NCBI RefSeq assembly: GCF_041395345.1
Contig: NZ_JAWLAR010000012.1
Coordinates: 1 to 64,000, forward strand
Source: Dokdonella sp041395345
GTDB lineage: Bacteria > Pseudomonadota > Gammaproteobacteria > Xanthomonadales > Rhodanobacteraceae
Reading direction: 5' to 3'
DNA: 64,000 nt
The notes beneath the pieces are model-generated. The model was not told the origin of the DNA. It saw only the letters and a list, made by a program, of their open reading frames with translations, and did not search any database. The position numbers and the translations under genes are program-made. The stretch's first letter is position 1. Each line of letters begins with the position of its first letter. Positions 52,320 to 61,188 of the stretch are shown piece by piece.

Positions 52320-55300
52320 TTCCGTGTTGCCCGCTGCCCGGCCAGTCGTGCCAGCAGGGAACGCAACGCCAACGGCTTGAGTGGCTTGTGCAGCAACAGG
52401 CAACCAGCGGCCGCGACGGCTTCGGCGACCGCCTTGCCGTGATCGGCCGTGATGATCACGCAGGGCACTTCCAGCGCAGTTGCGCCCAGCGAATCGCGCA
52501 ACTCGAGGCCGCTGACGTGGTCGTCGAGATGGTAGTCGAGAAGAAGGACGTCGGCGCCATGTTCCGCATGCAGGCGTTGCGCCTGCTCGGGTGAATGGGC
52601 TGCATGCACCTGCACTTCCCAGCCAAGCAGAAGATCGCGCATCGCCCGCAGTACCGAGCGGTCATTGTCGACAACCAAGACACGCAGGCGCGGCAGCGCC
52701 GGCTCGGGCTCCCGCTTGCGCTGCGCGACCTTGTCCGATGGCGTGGCCAGAGGAACTTCGATCGCGAACATCGTGCCGTGACCAACCCGCGAACTGAGCC
52801 GAACGCGGTGCTTGAGCAGGCGCGCAATCCGGTCGGCAATGGCGAGCCCGAGCCCGAGACCTTCGCCGGAATGTCCGAGCCTGCGGAACTCCTCGAAGAT
52901 CAGCTCCCGATCGATTTCGGCGATGCCCGGACCGGTGTCCCATACCTCGATCGAAAGGACGCCCGCTCCCCGCCGGCAACCCAGCAGAACGCGACCAGCG
53001 CGCGTGTGTCGCACCGCATTGGCTAGAAAGTTCTGGACAATGCGTCGCAACAATTGCGAATCGCTGCGAATCCACGCTGATGAAGGAACCCAATCGAGCT
53101 TCAATCCGCGTTCTTGTGCGAGCACGCCGAATTCTGCAGCCAGGCCACGCAACCATTCATCTACGGGAAATGCCTCGACATTGGCCTGCATCCTTCCACC
53201 GTCGAGGCGCGATATGTCGAGCAGGCTGGAGAGCAGGTTCTCTGCCGAAGTCAGCGCACCGAAAATATTGTCCACGGACTCGCGGTACTGCGCGTGCTCC
53301 AGCCTCTGCGCCAGTGCGTGCGTGAACAGGTGTGCGGCGTTCATCGGCTGGGCAAGGTCATGACTGACCGCAGCGAGAAATCTCGATTTGGCCCGATTGG
53401 CCTTTTCCGCTTCGTTCCTGGCCGAGTCGAGTTCGGCCGTTCGCTGGCTGACGCGCAATTCCAGAGTCTCCGCGACTCGCATCAACTCGGCCTCGTTGCG
53501 ACGGAACGCGGTGACATCGGTGAAGGTAGCGACGAAGCCACCGCCCGGCATCGGGTTGCCGCGTATCTCGACGACACGTTCACCATGCTCAAGCGGGAAC
53601 TTGCGTTCTGCTACATAAGGCGTACCCGCTCGCATGTGCCGAATGCGTTTTTCTACCTCGTCGGAAATGGTCTTGCTGTCGGCATGGTCGCGCGCAATGT
53701 TCCATCGAACCAGTTCGGCCACCGGCACCCCTACCCGCAACAACTGGGCGGGGTAGCCGAACAACTCTGCATAGGGTTTGTTCCAGGCGACCAGGCCGAG
53801 GTCCCTGTCGACCACGCTTATCCCCTGGCTCATGTTTTCCAGAGCCGCTTCAAGCACGCGCTGATTGAAGCGCAGATCCTGCGACGCCTCGCCGACGATA
53901 TCCGCGACAGCATCGAGCTCCACCGCACGCTCGCGACGAGCAACCGTCAGCAGCAGGCGCGCCGACGAGGCACCGATGACCGCCGCGAATTCGTGTTCGA
54001 TGGAAGCAACGAGCGGCTCGGATGCCGAGCCCGAAGCGTCGGTGCCGGTGAAAAGGCTCTGCACCTGCTCTTCGGGCAGGAAACGCAGCGAAAGTGCGCG
54101 CAGGTCTTCAACGCCCACGCGCCCCCGATCACCGGCACGGGCCGCATGCGCAAAACGCGAACTGGCTACAAGTGCCACGACGGCGATGTTTGCGGCCATG
54201 CTGAGAACGACAGCGCGTGCCAGCCGACTCCAGTCCCCAAGCCCGAGCAATCGATCGGGTGCCAGCCAGTCGACTCCGAACAGCCCCGCTCCGACCCAGG
54301 TCCAGCTGTCGGCCGCCAGAACCGGCAGCATCAGGGCGTACAGCCAGACCAGGGAACCAACCACCAGACCGGCGCTGACCGCCCGTGCGCCCAACTGCGG
54401 TCGATAGACTGCGACGAGCACACCGGGTGCGATGGCCGATAGCGCCGAGAACGAGATCGCGCCAATATCGGCCAGCGCGTCGCTGGTCACCAGCACGCGA
54501 CTGTAGACCCAGGCCAGCAGAACGACTGCGAGGATGACGAGACGTCGTTGCAGAAGCACCTCGGCACGAAGGTCGCCGACGATGGCGCGTCCCCATCCGG
54601 CCCGGACACGCAGCGGTGCTATCCAGTGGTTGCCGATCATCAGGCTCAGCGCCAGCGTGGCCACGACGACCATGCTGGTGGCTGCACTGAGCCCGCCCAG
54701 GAACGCCATCAGGGCGAGCACGCCGTGTCCGCTGGACAGTGGCAGGGCGAGAACATAGAGATCCGACGGCACGCCGATCGGCGCCAGCAAGGCATCGCCC
54801 GCCCGGGCCAGCGGCAGGATAGGCAGGGCGATGAGTAACATGTACAGCGGAAACATCCAGCGCGCGGTGCGCACGTGTACGGCATCGCGGCACTCGACCA
54901 CGCCGGCATGGAATTGGTGCGGCAAGGTGAATACCGCCAGCGCACCCAGCATGATCAATGTCGTGAATCCGGCACTGCCGCCGGATTGGGGCTGCGCGGC
55001 CGACATGCCGGTCGGTATCTCGATGCCGAACCAGACCAGGGCACCGAGAGCGAGCATGGCAGCCAGCTTGAACAGCGATTCGAAGGCCATCGCCAGCACA
55101 AGACCCCGGTTGTGCGCGGTTGCGCTTGCATGCCGGGCGCCGAACAACATGGCAAACACGGCCATCGCAAGCGCCACCCACAAGGCGCTGTCCTGCCAGG
55201 CGGACGCAGCCAGATCCTGACGTCGCACCAGCATGCCGTAGCTCATTGCGACGGATTTCAGTTGCAGTGCGATGTAGGGCACGATGCCGATGACGGCCAC

Positions 55301-55660
55301 CGCGGTAACCAGCGCGGCCAGCACAGGACTGCGGCCGAGACGAATGGCAACCAGGTCGGCCAGGGAGCTGATGTTGTTGGCACGCGCAATCTCGACCAGG
55401 CGTATGAGCAGGCCGAACCCGAAAACATAGATCAATATTGTTCCGACAAACGTCGGAGGTAGCCACCAGCCCGAACGCGAGGCCTGGGTCACTGTTCCGT
55501 AGAACGTCCACGATGTGCAGTAGACGGCCAGGGACAAGGCATAGATCACGGCCCAGTGGCGGGCGAAGATCTGCGGCCGACGATCTCCCAGCACGGCTGC
55601 GCCAAACAGCAGCCCCAGCCAGAGCAGGCCGGCAGCAATGATGCTCAGGTCAGGCAGCAT
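52316..55660 (-). CDS. Hybrid sensor kinase: symporter-like membrane domain, PAS, HisKA/HATPase, receiver
   Basis: A 1114-residue protein. The first roughly 500 residues form a sodium:solute symporter (SSS)-like 12-13 helix domain (VYCTSWTFYGTVTQASRSGWW near residue 46-66 is the symporter block). A PAS domain lies at about 600-720. HisKA has H767 in AAVSHDLAQPMNAA, then HATPase. A C-terminal receiver has D1042 in LLLDYHLDDH. This resembles CbrA and NahK-type kinases of Pseudomonas, where the symporter part may sense or import a nutrient. The own receiver plus no visible partner regulator leave output unknown. Upstream lies a 14-base palindrome. Confidence 0.92.
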   Translation of the reverse strand: MLPDLSIIAAGLLWLGLLFGAAVLGDRRPQIFARHWAVIYALSLAVYCTSWTFYGTVTQASRSGWWLPPTFVGTILIYVFGFGLLIRLVEIARANNISSLADLVAIRLGRSPVLAALVTAVAVIGIVPYIALQLKSVAMSYGMLVRRQDLAASAWQDSALWVALAMAVFAMLFGARHASATAHNRGLVLAMAFESLFKLAAMLALGALVWFGIEIPTGMSAAQPQSGGSAGFTTLIMLGALAVFTLPHQFHAGVVECRDAVHVRTARWMFPLYMLLIALPILPLARAGDALLAPIGVPSDLYVLALPLSSGHGVLALMAFLGGLSAATSMVVVATLALSLMIGNHWIAPLRVRAGWGRAIVGDLRAEVLLQRRLVILAVVLLAWVYSRVLVTSDALADIGAISFSALSAIAPGVLVAVYRPQLGARAVSAGLVVGSLVWLYALMLPVLAADSWTWVGAGLFGVDWLAPDRLLGLGDWSRLARAVVLSMAANIAVVALVASSRFAHAARAGDRGRVGVEDLRALSLRFLPEEQVQSLFTGTDASGSASEPLVASIEHEFAAVIGASSARLLLTVARRERAVELDAVADIVGEASQDLRFNQRVLEAALENMSQGISVVDRDLGLVAWNKPYAELFGYPAQLLRVGVPVAELVRWNIARDHADSKTISDEVEKRIRHMRAGTPYVAERKFPLEHGERVVEIRGNPMPGGGFVATFTDVTAFRRNEAELMRVAETLELRVSQRTAELDSARNEAEKANRAKSRFLAAVSHDLAQPMNAAHLFTHALAQRLEHAQYRESVDNIFGALTSAENLLSSLLDISRLDGGRMQANVEAFPVDEWLRGLAAEFGVLAQERGLKLDWVPSSAWIRSDSQLLRRIVQNFLANAVRHTRAGRVLLGCRRGAGVLSIEVWDTGPGIAEIDRELIFEEFRRLGHSGEGLGLGLAIADRIARLLKHRVRLSSRVGHGTMFAIEVPLATPSDKVAQRKREPEPALPRLRVLVVDNDRSVLRAMRDLLLGWEVQVHAAHSPEQAQRLHAEHGADVLLLDYHLDDHVSGLELRDSLGATALEVPCVIITADHGKAVAEAVAAAGCLLLHKPLKPLALRSLLARLAGQRATRN

Positions 55661-55932
55661 GGATTTGCCGGATCGTGGTCAGTCGAGGGATCGACACGAT
55701 ACCGGTATCGCGCTGGAAGCCGCTCCTGTCGTGGCAGGCTCGTCCATCCCGGACAACACCTGCGATTCCGTCGGGAGCGACCGTCGGGAAAACGTCCGTA
55801 GTCATCCGCCATCCTCGTCTTGGGTCGACGATGCCGGGTATGCGGACGGCGCAGTGGCGCCACACGCCAGAAGCGGCTTCAGCCGCGATTCCTGATGGAC
55901 GCAGCAGAGCCCCGATTCGTCGCAGACACCTG
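55661..55932. other. 272-base intergenic region with REP-like repeats and a 14-base palindrome
   Basis: The gap holds the perfect palindrome CGATACCGGTATCG at 55697-55710, 37-50 bases upstream of the hybrid kinase ATG. It also holds several REP-type words (GGAAGCCGCTCCTGTCGTGG, GTCGGGAGCGACCGTCGGGA, AAGCGGCTTCAGCCGCGAT near 55870). These resemble intergenic repeats common in Xanthomonadales genomes. No gene is visible. The palindrome could be an operator for the kinase gene. Confidence 0.65.
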
Positions 55933-56982
55933 TTACTTCAACGCAACCCCCAGTGCAGCGGCCGCATTCGCAAGCCAGCGCAACTGCACGCCATTGCGTG
56001 TGTCGTAGTCCGCTCCCGAATAGCCCCACCAGTCCCAGCATGCCTTTGGATTCAACGGCGCGTAGCTCGCGCGGGTCTGAGGATATAGCACGACGAGATG
56101 TCGGGCGTCGGCCCATCGGTTGTAGCCCGCCTCGGCGACAAATGCTTCACCGACCGACGCCGCATTCTGCTGACATCCATGAAACGCGATATGCAGGCCA
56201 CAGGTTGCGCCATCCGAGCACGCCTTCGGGATGTACACATACCCGGTATCCGCAAGCAATGCATCCTCGCCCTCGGGCAGATAGGCATTCTGGTTGAAGG
56301 TTCGCAGATCGCCCGTCGCAGCCTCGGCGGCATCCGCGTCGCTCGCGTAAAGCTGGCCCAGTATGTCGCCGGCACCGTCAAACCCGCAGCTTCCGATATA
56401 GGGAGATTCGCTGTGATCGCAGCGCGCACCCGTGGCCAGCGTCGGGAACGTATGCGCCATGGCACGCCCCATGTCGGTCTTCACGACCGCGCCACCCAGC
56501 TTCCGGTAAAGCTCGGCACCTGCCGCACTGACACCCGCGGCAACGGTGGTGTCGAGCGAGCCGTGCATCACCAGCACCTTGTCACCGGCAAGCCCGTCCA
56601 ATGACGCGATCGAGCCCGCAGCAGCACGTGACTTCGCAAGTGATGCAAGCGCCTCTACATCCGGCGACTTGTCGGCTTCCGGATTCAGGCATCGCGTCAA
56701 CGCCGTCTCCAGGTCGCCCCCGGCACAGCCATACGGCCCTCCGGCAAGAAGGGCGACCCCGGCGACATGGTCGGAGAAGGCCATGTGCACCTGGGTCGCC
56801 ATGTACGCCCCGGAGGAGAGTCCCGATACTGTCGTCCGCGACGCATCCAGCTTGAATCGTGGCAGGTCCGCTCCGGCCTGCTCTCTGGAGCAGGCCGATG
56901 TCATCAACAAGGTCATTGCAGTCAGCAAGGCTAAAGCCGAGAACTGGCGACTGCCCGCTGGAATGTTGCGCAGATGCTGCAT
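55933..56982 (-). CDS. Exported polyhydroxybutyrate-depolymerase-like esterase
   Basis: A 349-residue exported alpha/beta hydrolase. The signal (SALALLTAMTLLMTSAC) ends near a Cys that may be lipidated, although the lipobox is not standard. The nucleophile elbow is GLSSGAYMATQ; DLETAL and HGSLDTTV (Asp) with AFHGCQQNAASVGEAF (His) complete the likely triad. GLSSGAYMATQ and GGPYGCAGGD match extracellular short-chain PHB depolymerase-like esterases. Next on the same strand, 3 bases upstream, is a TonB-dependent receptor, so the two are one transcript. Substrate is inferred, not shown. Confidence 0.82.
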   Translation of the reverse strand: MQHLRNIPAGSRQFSALALLTAMTLLMTSACSREQAGADLPRFKLDASRTTVSGLSSGAYMATQVHMAFSDHVAGVALLAGGPYGCAGGDLETALTRCLNPEADKSPDVEALASLAKSRAAAGSIASLDGLAGDKVLVMHGSLDTTVAAGVSAAGAELYRKLGGAVVKTDMGRAMAHTFPTLATGARCDHSESPYIGSCGFDGAGDILGQLYASDADAAEAATGDLRTFNQNAYLPEGEDALLADTGYVYIPKACSDGATCGLHIAFHGCQQNAASVGEAFVAEAGYNRWADARHLVVLYPQTRASYAPLNPKACWDWWGYSGADYDTRNGVQLRWLANAAAALGVALK

Positions 56983-56984
56983 GC

Positions 56985-59222
56985 TCAGAATGCGTAGCGC
57001 GCGGTGAGCGTGTACTGTCGCGGCGCACCGTAGAAGCCGGTCAGCACACCGAGGGCGGACTGGATGTTGTAGCCGGTCGTCCGGTACTCCTTGTTGGTCA
57101 GGTTGCTGCCTTGCAGGGAGAACATCCAGTTCTTGCCAGTGCGCCAGATGATGCCGGCGTTGTAGAGCCCGTAGCCTCCCTGGGTGATCGGATCGGCCAG
57201 TCGTGTCACTTCGGTGGTGGCAATCACCTTGCTCTGGAAGTTGTAGCCGATCCGGAACGCAAGGTTGCCCTCGGCGCCTACCGGCATGTTGTATTCGACA
57301 TTGATCGCGCCGGACTGTTCAGGCGCGTTGGTGAACTCCTGCTCGTTGGCGATGTTGATGTCGTTCCAGATGTACTCGCTGTAACTGGTCTTCAGGTAGG
57401 CGAGGTAGCCGCTGACCAGCCAGCGCGGATTCGGCATCCACTGGTACTCGAGCTCGACACCCTTGGACGTGCCCTGGCCGGCATTGGTGAAATCGCCGAA
57501 GAACGCATCGTTTACGCCGTCGCCGTCGCTGTCATAGGCGGTAAACACCGACAGCTGGATGTCCTGATAGTCGTTGTAGAAGATCGCGGTGTTCAGAAAC
57601 AGGGTCTGGTCGAACAAGCCGAACTTTCCGCCGATTTCATAGGCGTCGACCTGCTCGTCCTTGAACGGCTCGGCTGATCGCGGCACGGCGACGGCCTGGG
57701 CACGGATGTTGTAGCCACCCGACTTGAAACCGCGCGAATAGGAAGCGTAGATCATCGACTCGGGTGCGATCTCGTAGTTGATCGCAATCTTTGGCGAGGT
57801 GTTCTTGAAATTGATCGTCTTGTCGAAGTCGGCTGCCACGGAAATCGGATCCGTGTAGCTGCCATCCGCATAGCCCTGGTTGAGTACGTCGGCGCGCTTG
57901 TCTTCGTCGGTGTAACGCAGACCCAGATCGAGCTGCCAGCGCTCGCTCAGGTCGAATGTCCAGTCGCCATAGACCGCGATGCTGTCGGTGTAGACGGTTC
58001 CCTGCGTATCGCCGAAGAGAAGGCCGAAGAAGTTGTTCAGCACCTGGCCACCGGCATCGCCATTGAAGCTGTAGATGCCGAAGACGCCGCGTGACCTGCC
58101 GCCGGCGTCATAGTTGAATTGCAGCTCGTTGGTGGTCTGGCTGTCGCTGTAGAACGCCTTGACGTCGGCAATGGTCGCCTGATTGAGATCGAAATCGATA
58201 TTCGTTTCCGTGTCCGACTTGCGATAGGCGAGGATGTACTTCATCGACCAGGCATCATTGATCCACCAGTTCGCGGTGGCGGCATAGCCTTCCATGTCGG
58301 TGTTGTTGACGTTGGGCATGCCATTGCGCACGTCATAGCGCGAGTCAAGCGGCTCGACGCCCGGAATGAAGGGATTTGGTGCCAGCATCTTCGCGCCGCG
58401 CACGCCGGACATGTCCTCCATCCAGTCGTAGTTGAAGACGATGTCGAAGGATTCGCTGGCGAATATTCCGAAGCTGACGCGCGCTGCATTGATCTGCTTG
58501 TCGCTGACCGGCTGGTCGGTGACGATGTTCTCGCCGAATCCGTCGTGATTGAGGCTGGCCATGGCAATCCGTGCGCGGAACACGCCGTTGTCGTCGAACG
58601 CGCCACCGACACCGGCCTTGGCATCGAGCTGCTCATAGTTGCCTACCGTCAATTGGCCATAGCCATTGAAGTTGCGGTCCATCGGTCGCGAAATGTACTT
58701 GATCGCACCGCCAATCGTGTTCTTCCCGTACAGCGTTCCCTGCGGGCCACGAAGGACCTCGATGCGCTCGACATCGAAGACATCGAGCAGCGCACCCTGA
58801 GGCCGTGCCAGATATACGTCATCGAGATAGATGCCGACGCCTGGATCCACGCCCCATAGTGGATCGGATTGTCCGACACCGCGGATATACGCGGTAATCG
58901 TGCTGCTCGAGCCGCGCGCCGCGTAGATGGTGAGATTGGGCACCTTGCCGCTCAGATCGCCAAGGTCTTCAACGTTGAGCGTGTCGACGCGCTCGGGCGT
59001 GAACGCGGTGACGGCCACAGGCACGTCGAGCAATGTCTCGGTGCGCTTGCGTGCAGTGACCTTCACCGCATCCATGCGCGCGATGTCGGCGGTACTGGAG
59101 TCAACGCTCGAGCTTGCTTCCTCCGCTTCGGCTGATTCGCTGGCGTCCTGGGCCTGCACGCTGGCGCTGAAGGCCAGGCCGAGGACGACACTGATTGCAA
59201 GACTCATCGGGTTGCGCTTCAT
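56985..59222 (-). CDS. TonB-dependent outer-membrane receptor
   Basis: A 745-residue receptor with a signal peptide (SLAISVVLGLAFSASVQA). Plug domain at about 60-190 (VPVAVTAFTPERVDTLNVEDLGD, GPQGTLYGKNTIGGAIKYISRP); barrel to the end, closing YTLTARYAF. No classical TonB box is obvious, and no N-terminal signalling extension is present. It lies just upstream of the esterase and divergent from the GntP permease, so it may bring in the esterase products or a related ester-bound carbon source. Siderophore genes are absent nearby, which argues against iron. Confidence 0.9.
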   Translation of the reverse strand: MKRNPMSLAISVVLGLAFSASVQAQDASESAEAEEASSSVDSSTADIARMDAVKVTARKRTETLLDVPVAVTAFTPERVDTLNVEDLGDLSGKVPNLTIYAARGSSSTITAYIRGVGQSDPLWGVDPGVGIYLDDVYLARPQGALLDVFDVERIEVLRGPQGTLYGKNTIGGAIKYISRPMDRNFNGYGQLTVGNYEQLDAKAGVGGAFDDNGVFRARIAMASLNHDGFGENIVTDQPVSDKQINAARVSFGIFASESFDIVFNYDWMEDMSGVRGAKMLAPNPFIPGVEPLDSRYDVRNGMPNVNNTDMEGYAATANWWINDAWSMKYILAYRKSDTETNIDFDLNQATIADVKAFYSDSQTTNELQFNYDAGGRSRGVFGIYSFNGDAGGQVLNNFFGLLFGDTQGTVYTDSIAVYGDWTFDLSERWQLDLGLRYTDEDKRADVLNQGYADGSYTDPISVAADFDKTINFKNTSPKIAINYEIAPESMIYASYSRGFKSGGYNIRAQAVAVPRSAEPFKDEQVDAYEIGGKFGLFDQTLFLNTAIFYNDYQDIQLSVFTAYDSDGDGVNDAFFGDFTNAGQGTSKGVELEYQWMPNPRWLVSGYLAYLKTSYSEYIWNDINIANEQEFTNAPEQSGAINVEYNMPVGAEGNLAFRIGYNFQSKVIATTEVTRLADPITQGGYGLYNAGIIWRTGKNWMFSLQGSNLTNKEYRTTGYNIQSALGVLTGFYGAPRQYTLTARYAF

Positions 59223-59345
59223 GACTCACCCCTTCTGTATCGGTTGGTATTCGGTGATCGGGGATCCGGGCTGCGATCGGGTAGACGGGCCACTTTGCCG
59301 AATCTGGCTCGGCGCAGTCTGCCGGCTGGGACAGGGCCCGACACT

Positions 59346-59359
59346 TGTACCTTGGTACA
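59346..59359. promoter_or_regulatory. Inverted repeat TGTACC-TT-GGTACA in the divergent gap
   Basis: A perfect 6-2-6 inverted repeat lies between the divergent receptor (start 59222) and permease (start 59436) genes. Its size and placement fit an operator for a dimeric regulator controlling both. A GC-rich partial palindrome (GGGCC...GGCCC) follows at about 59362. No regulator gene is adjacent. Confidence 0.45.
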
Positions 59360-59435
59360 GTGGGCCTCGGCGGGCCCGACTGGGGATACTGCCGGCCCAC
59401 TGCGTGATATGCGCCGTTGTTGCGGAGCTGCAAGG

Positions 59436-60833
59436 ATGTCCCTGTTGATCGTGCTGGCCGCGCTGGCCTTCCTGATGTTTGTCGCCTATCGCGGCTACAG
59501 CGTGATCCTGTTTGCGCCGATCGCGGCTCTTGGTGCCGTGCTGCTGACCGATCCGGCCCTGGTTGCCCCGATGTTCACCGGCCTGTTCATGGACAAGATG
59601 GTCGGCTTCCTCAAGCTCTATTTTCCGGTCTTCCTGCTCGGCGCCGTATTCGGAAAACTGATCGAGATATCAGGGTTTTCCAGGTCGATCGTGGCAGCCA
59701 CGATCCGCGTTGTCGGGGCGCAGCGCGCGATGCTCTCGATCGTACTGGTTTGCGCCTTGCTTACCTACGGCGGCGTGTCACTTTTTGTTGTCGTCTTTGC
59801 CGTTTACCCGTTCGCGGCAGAACTGTTCCGCCAGAGCGATATTCCGAAACGCCTGATCCCCGGCACGATCGCGCTCGGTGCGTTCACCTTCACCATGGAT
59901 GCCCTGCCGGGTACGCCGCAGATCCAGAACATCATTCCGGCCTCCTTCTTTGGCACCAACAGCTGGGCCGCGCCGATCCTCGGAACGCTGGGCGGCGTCT
60001 TCATCCTGATCGTCGGCATGCTTTACCTGGAATCGCGTCGGCGCCGCGCCGCGCGCGAGGGCGAAGGCTACGGTGAGCAGTTGCTCAATGAGCCGGCGCC
60101 GTTCGCTGGGGAAAAGCTTGCCCACCCGTTGATTGCAATCACACCGTTGATTCTTGTCGGTGTGGCCAACTATCTGTTCACGCGCTGGATACCGCGCTTC
60201 TATGGCGAAACCCAGTCATTCCTGCCATCGGTGATCGGCGATCCTGCGCCGGTCGTGCAGGAAGTTTCGAAACTGGCCGCCATCTGGGCCGTGCAGGGTG
60301 CCCTGCTTGCCGGCATCCTCTGCGTGATCGTGTTCGCCTGGCGTCCCGTCATCGCAAGCTTTGCCGAAGGCACGAAAAATGCCATCGGTGGCGCCCTGCT
60401 TGCCTCGATGAATACCGCTTCCGAGTATGGCTTCGGTGCAGTCATTGCGGCCCTGCCCGGATTTCTCGCCGTCGCCACGGCGCTGCAGGCGATCCCGAAT
60501 CCGCTGGTCAACGAGGCCGTTTCGGTGACCGCCCTGGCCGGCATCACCGGATCGGCATCGGGTGGCATGAGCATCGCCCTCGCCGCGATGGCCGAAAGCT
60601 TCATCGCCAATGCGAATGCCGCAGGTATCCCGATGGAAGTCCTGCACCGGGTCGCCGCGATGGCCTCGGGCGGCATGGACACCCTGCCCCACAACGGCGC
60701 CGTGATCACCCTGCTCGCCGTCACCGGGCTCAGCCATCGACAGAGCTACAAGGACATCTTCGCGATCACCCTGATCAAGACTTCTGCCGTATTCGTCATC
60801 ATCGGGCTGTTCTATCTGACCGGTTGGGTTTGA
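59436..60833 (+). CDS. GntP family permease
   Basis: A 465-residue inner-membrane permease with about 11-12 helices. GntP/Gnt-type family features: SVILFAPIAALGAVLL at the start, FLLGAVFGKLIEISGFSRSIV, TMDALPGTPQIQNIIPASFFG in the middle, and SASGGMSIALAAMAESFIANA near 365-385. Members carry gluconate, and some 3-hydroxybutyrate or other hydroxy acids. ATG at 59436 follows GGAG at 9-12 bases; a longer upstream frame has no membrane character. Set next to the PHB-type esterase and receptor, a hydroxy acid such as 3-hydroxybutyrate is a plausible substrate (inference). Confidence 0.88.
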   Translation: MSLLIVLAALAFLMFVAYRGYSVILFAPIAALGAVLLTDPALVAPMFTGLFMDKMVGFLKLYFPVFLLGAVFGKLIEISGFSRSIVAATIRVVGAQRAMLSIVLVCALLTYGGVSLFVVVFAVYPFAAELFRQSDIPKRLIPGTIALGAFTFTMDALPGTPQIQNIIPASFFGTNSWAAPILGTLGGVFILIVGMLYLESRRRRAAREGEGYGEQLLNEPAPFAGEKLAHPLIAITPLILVGVANYLFTRWIPRFYGETQSFLPSVIGDPAPVVQEVSKLAAIWAVQGALLAGILCVIVFAWRPVIASFAEGTKNAIGGALLASMNTASEYGFGAVIAALPGFLAVATALQAIPNPLVNEAVSVTALAGITGSASGGMSIALAAMAESFIANANAAGIPMEVLHRVAAMASGGMDTLPHNGAVITLLAVTGLSHRQSYKDIFAITLIKTSAVFVIIGLFYLTGWV

Positions 60834-61188
60834 GCACGGTTCATGGGGCTTCCGGCTTCGCGCGGATGCCCTGGCCAGACAATCTTCGAAGCCTGCATCT
60901 GATCCGGCCGGGGCAGCAGTTCCCCTTGTGCCTTCATGCGCCAGTGGCGTGCGAAGGCCCTTCCGCCTCCGCTCGAGACGGACAGCAAGCCCGACACATT
61001 CGCAGTCCTCGCCAGCCTGGCCGGAATGTCCGCCATCCTCGGGACGTGTCGGCGTGATGACCCTTGCCTCATCCAACAGATGATTGCAGCCCGCGACCGG
61101 GAGGTCACAATGCCGGGTTCATCCAGTTCACTGCGGCTGCGCCTGGCAATCAACCCTCACTGCGACCGGCCAGCCCGCAGGCTTCAGT
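60834..61188. other. 355-base gap between the permease and diguanylate cyclase genes
   Basis: No gene or terminator is convincing. Overlapping short frames have no start signal and no family character. The two flanking genes converge, so transcripts meet here, yet no strong hairpin with a T-run is seen. Confidence 0.5.

Noticed and set aside
53114..54442. 442-codon plus-strand frame within the hybrid kinase
   Set aside because: Opposite strand of the kinase, whose HisKA and receiver motifs are continuous in the other frame.
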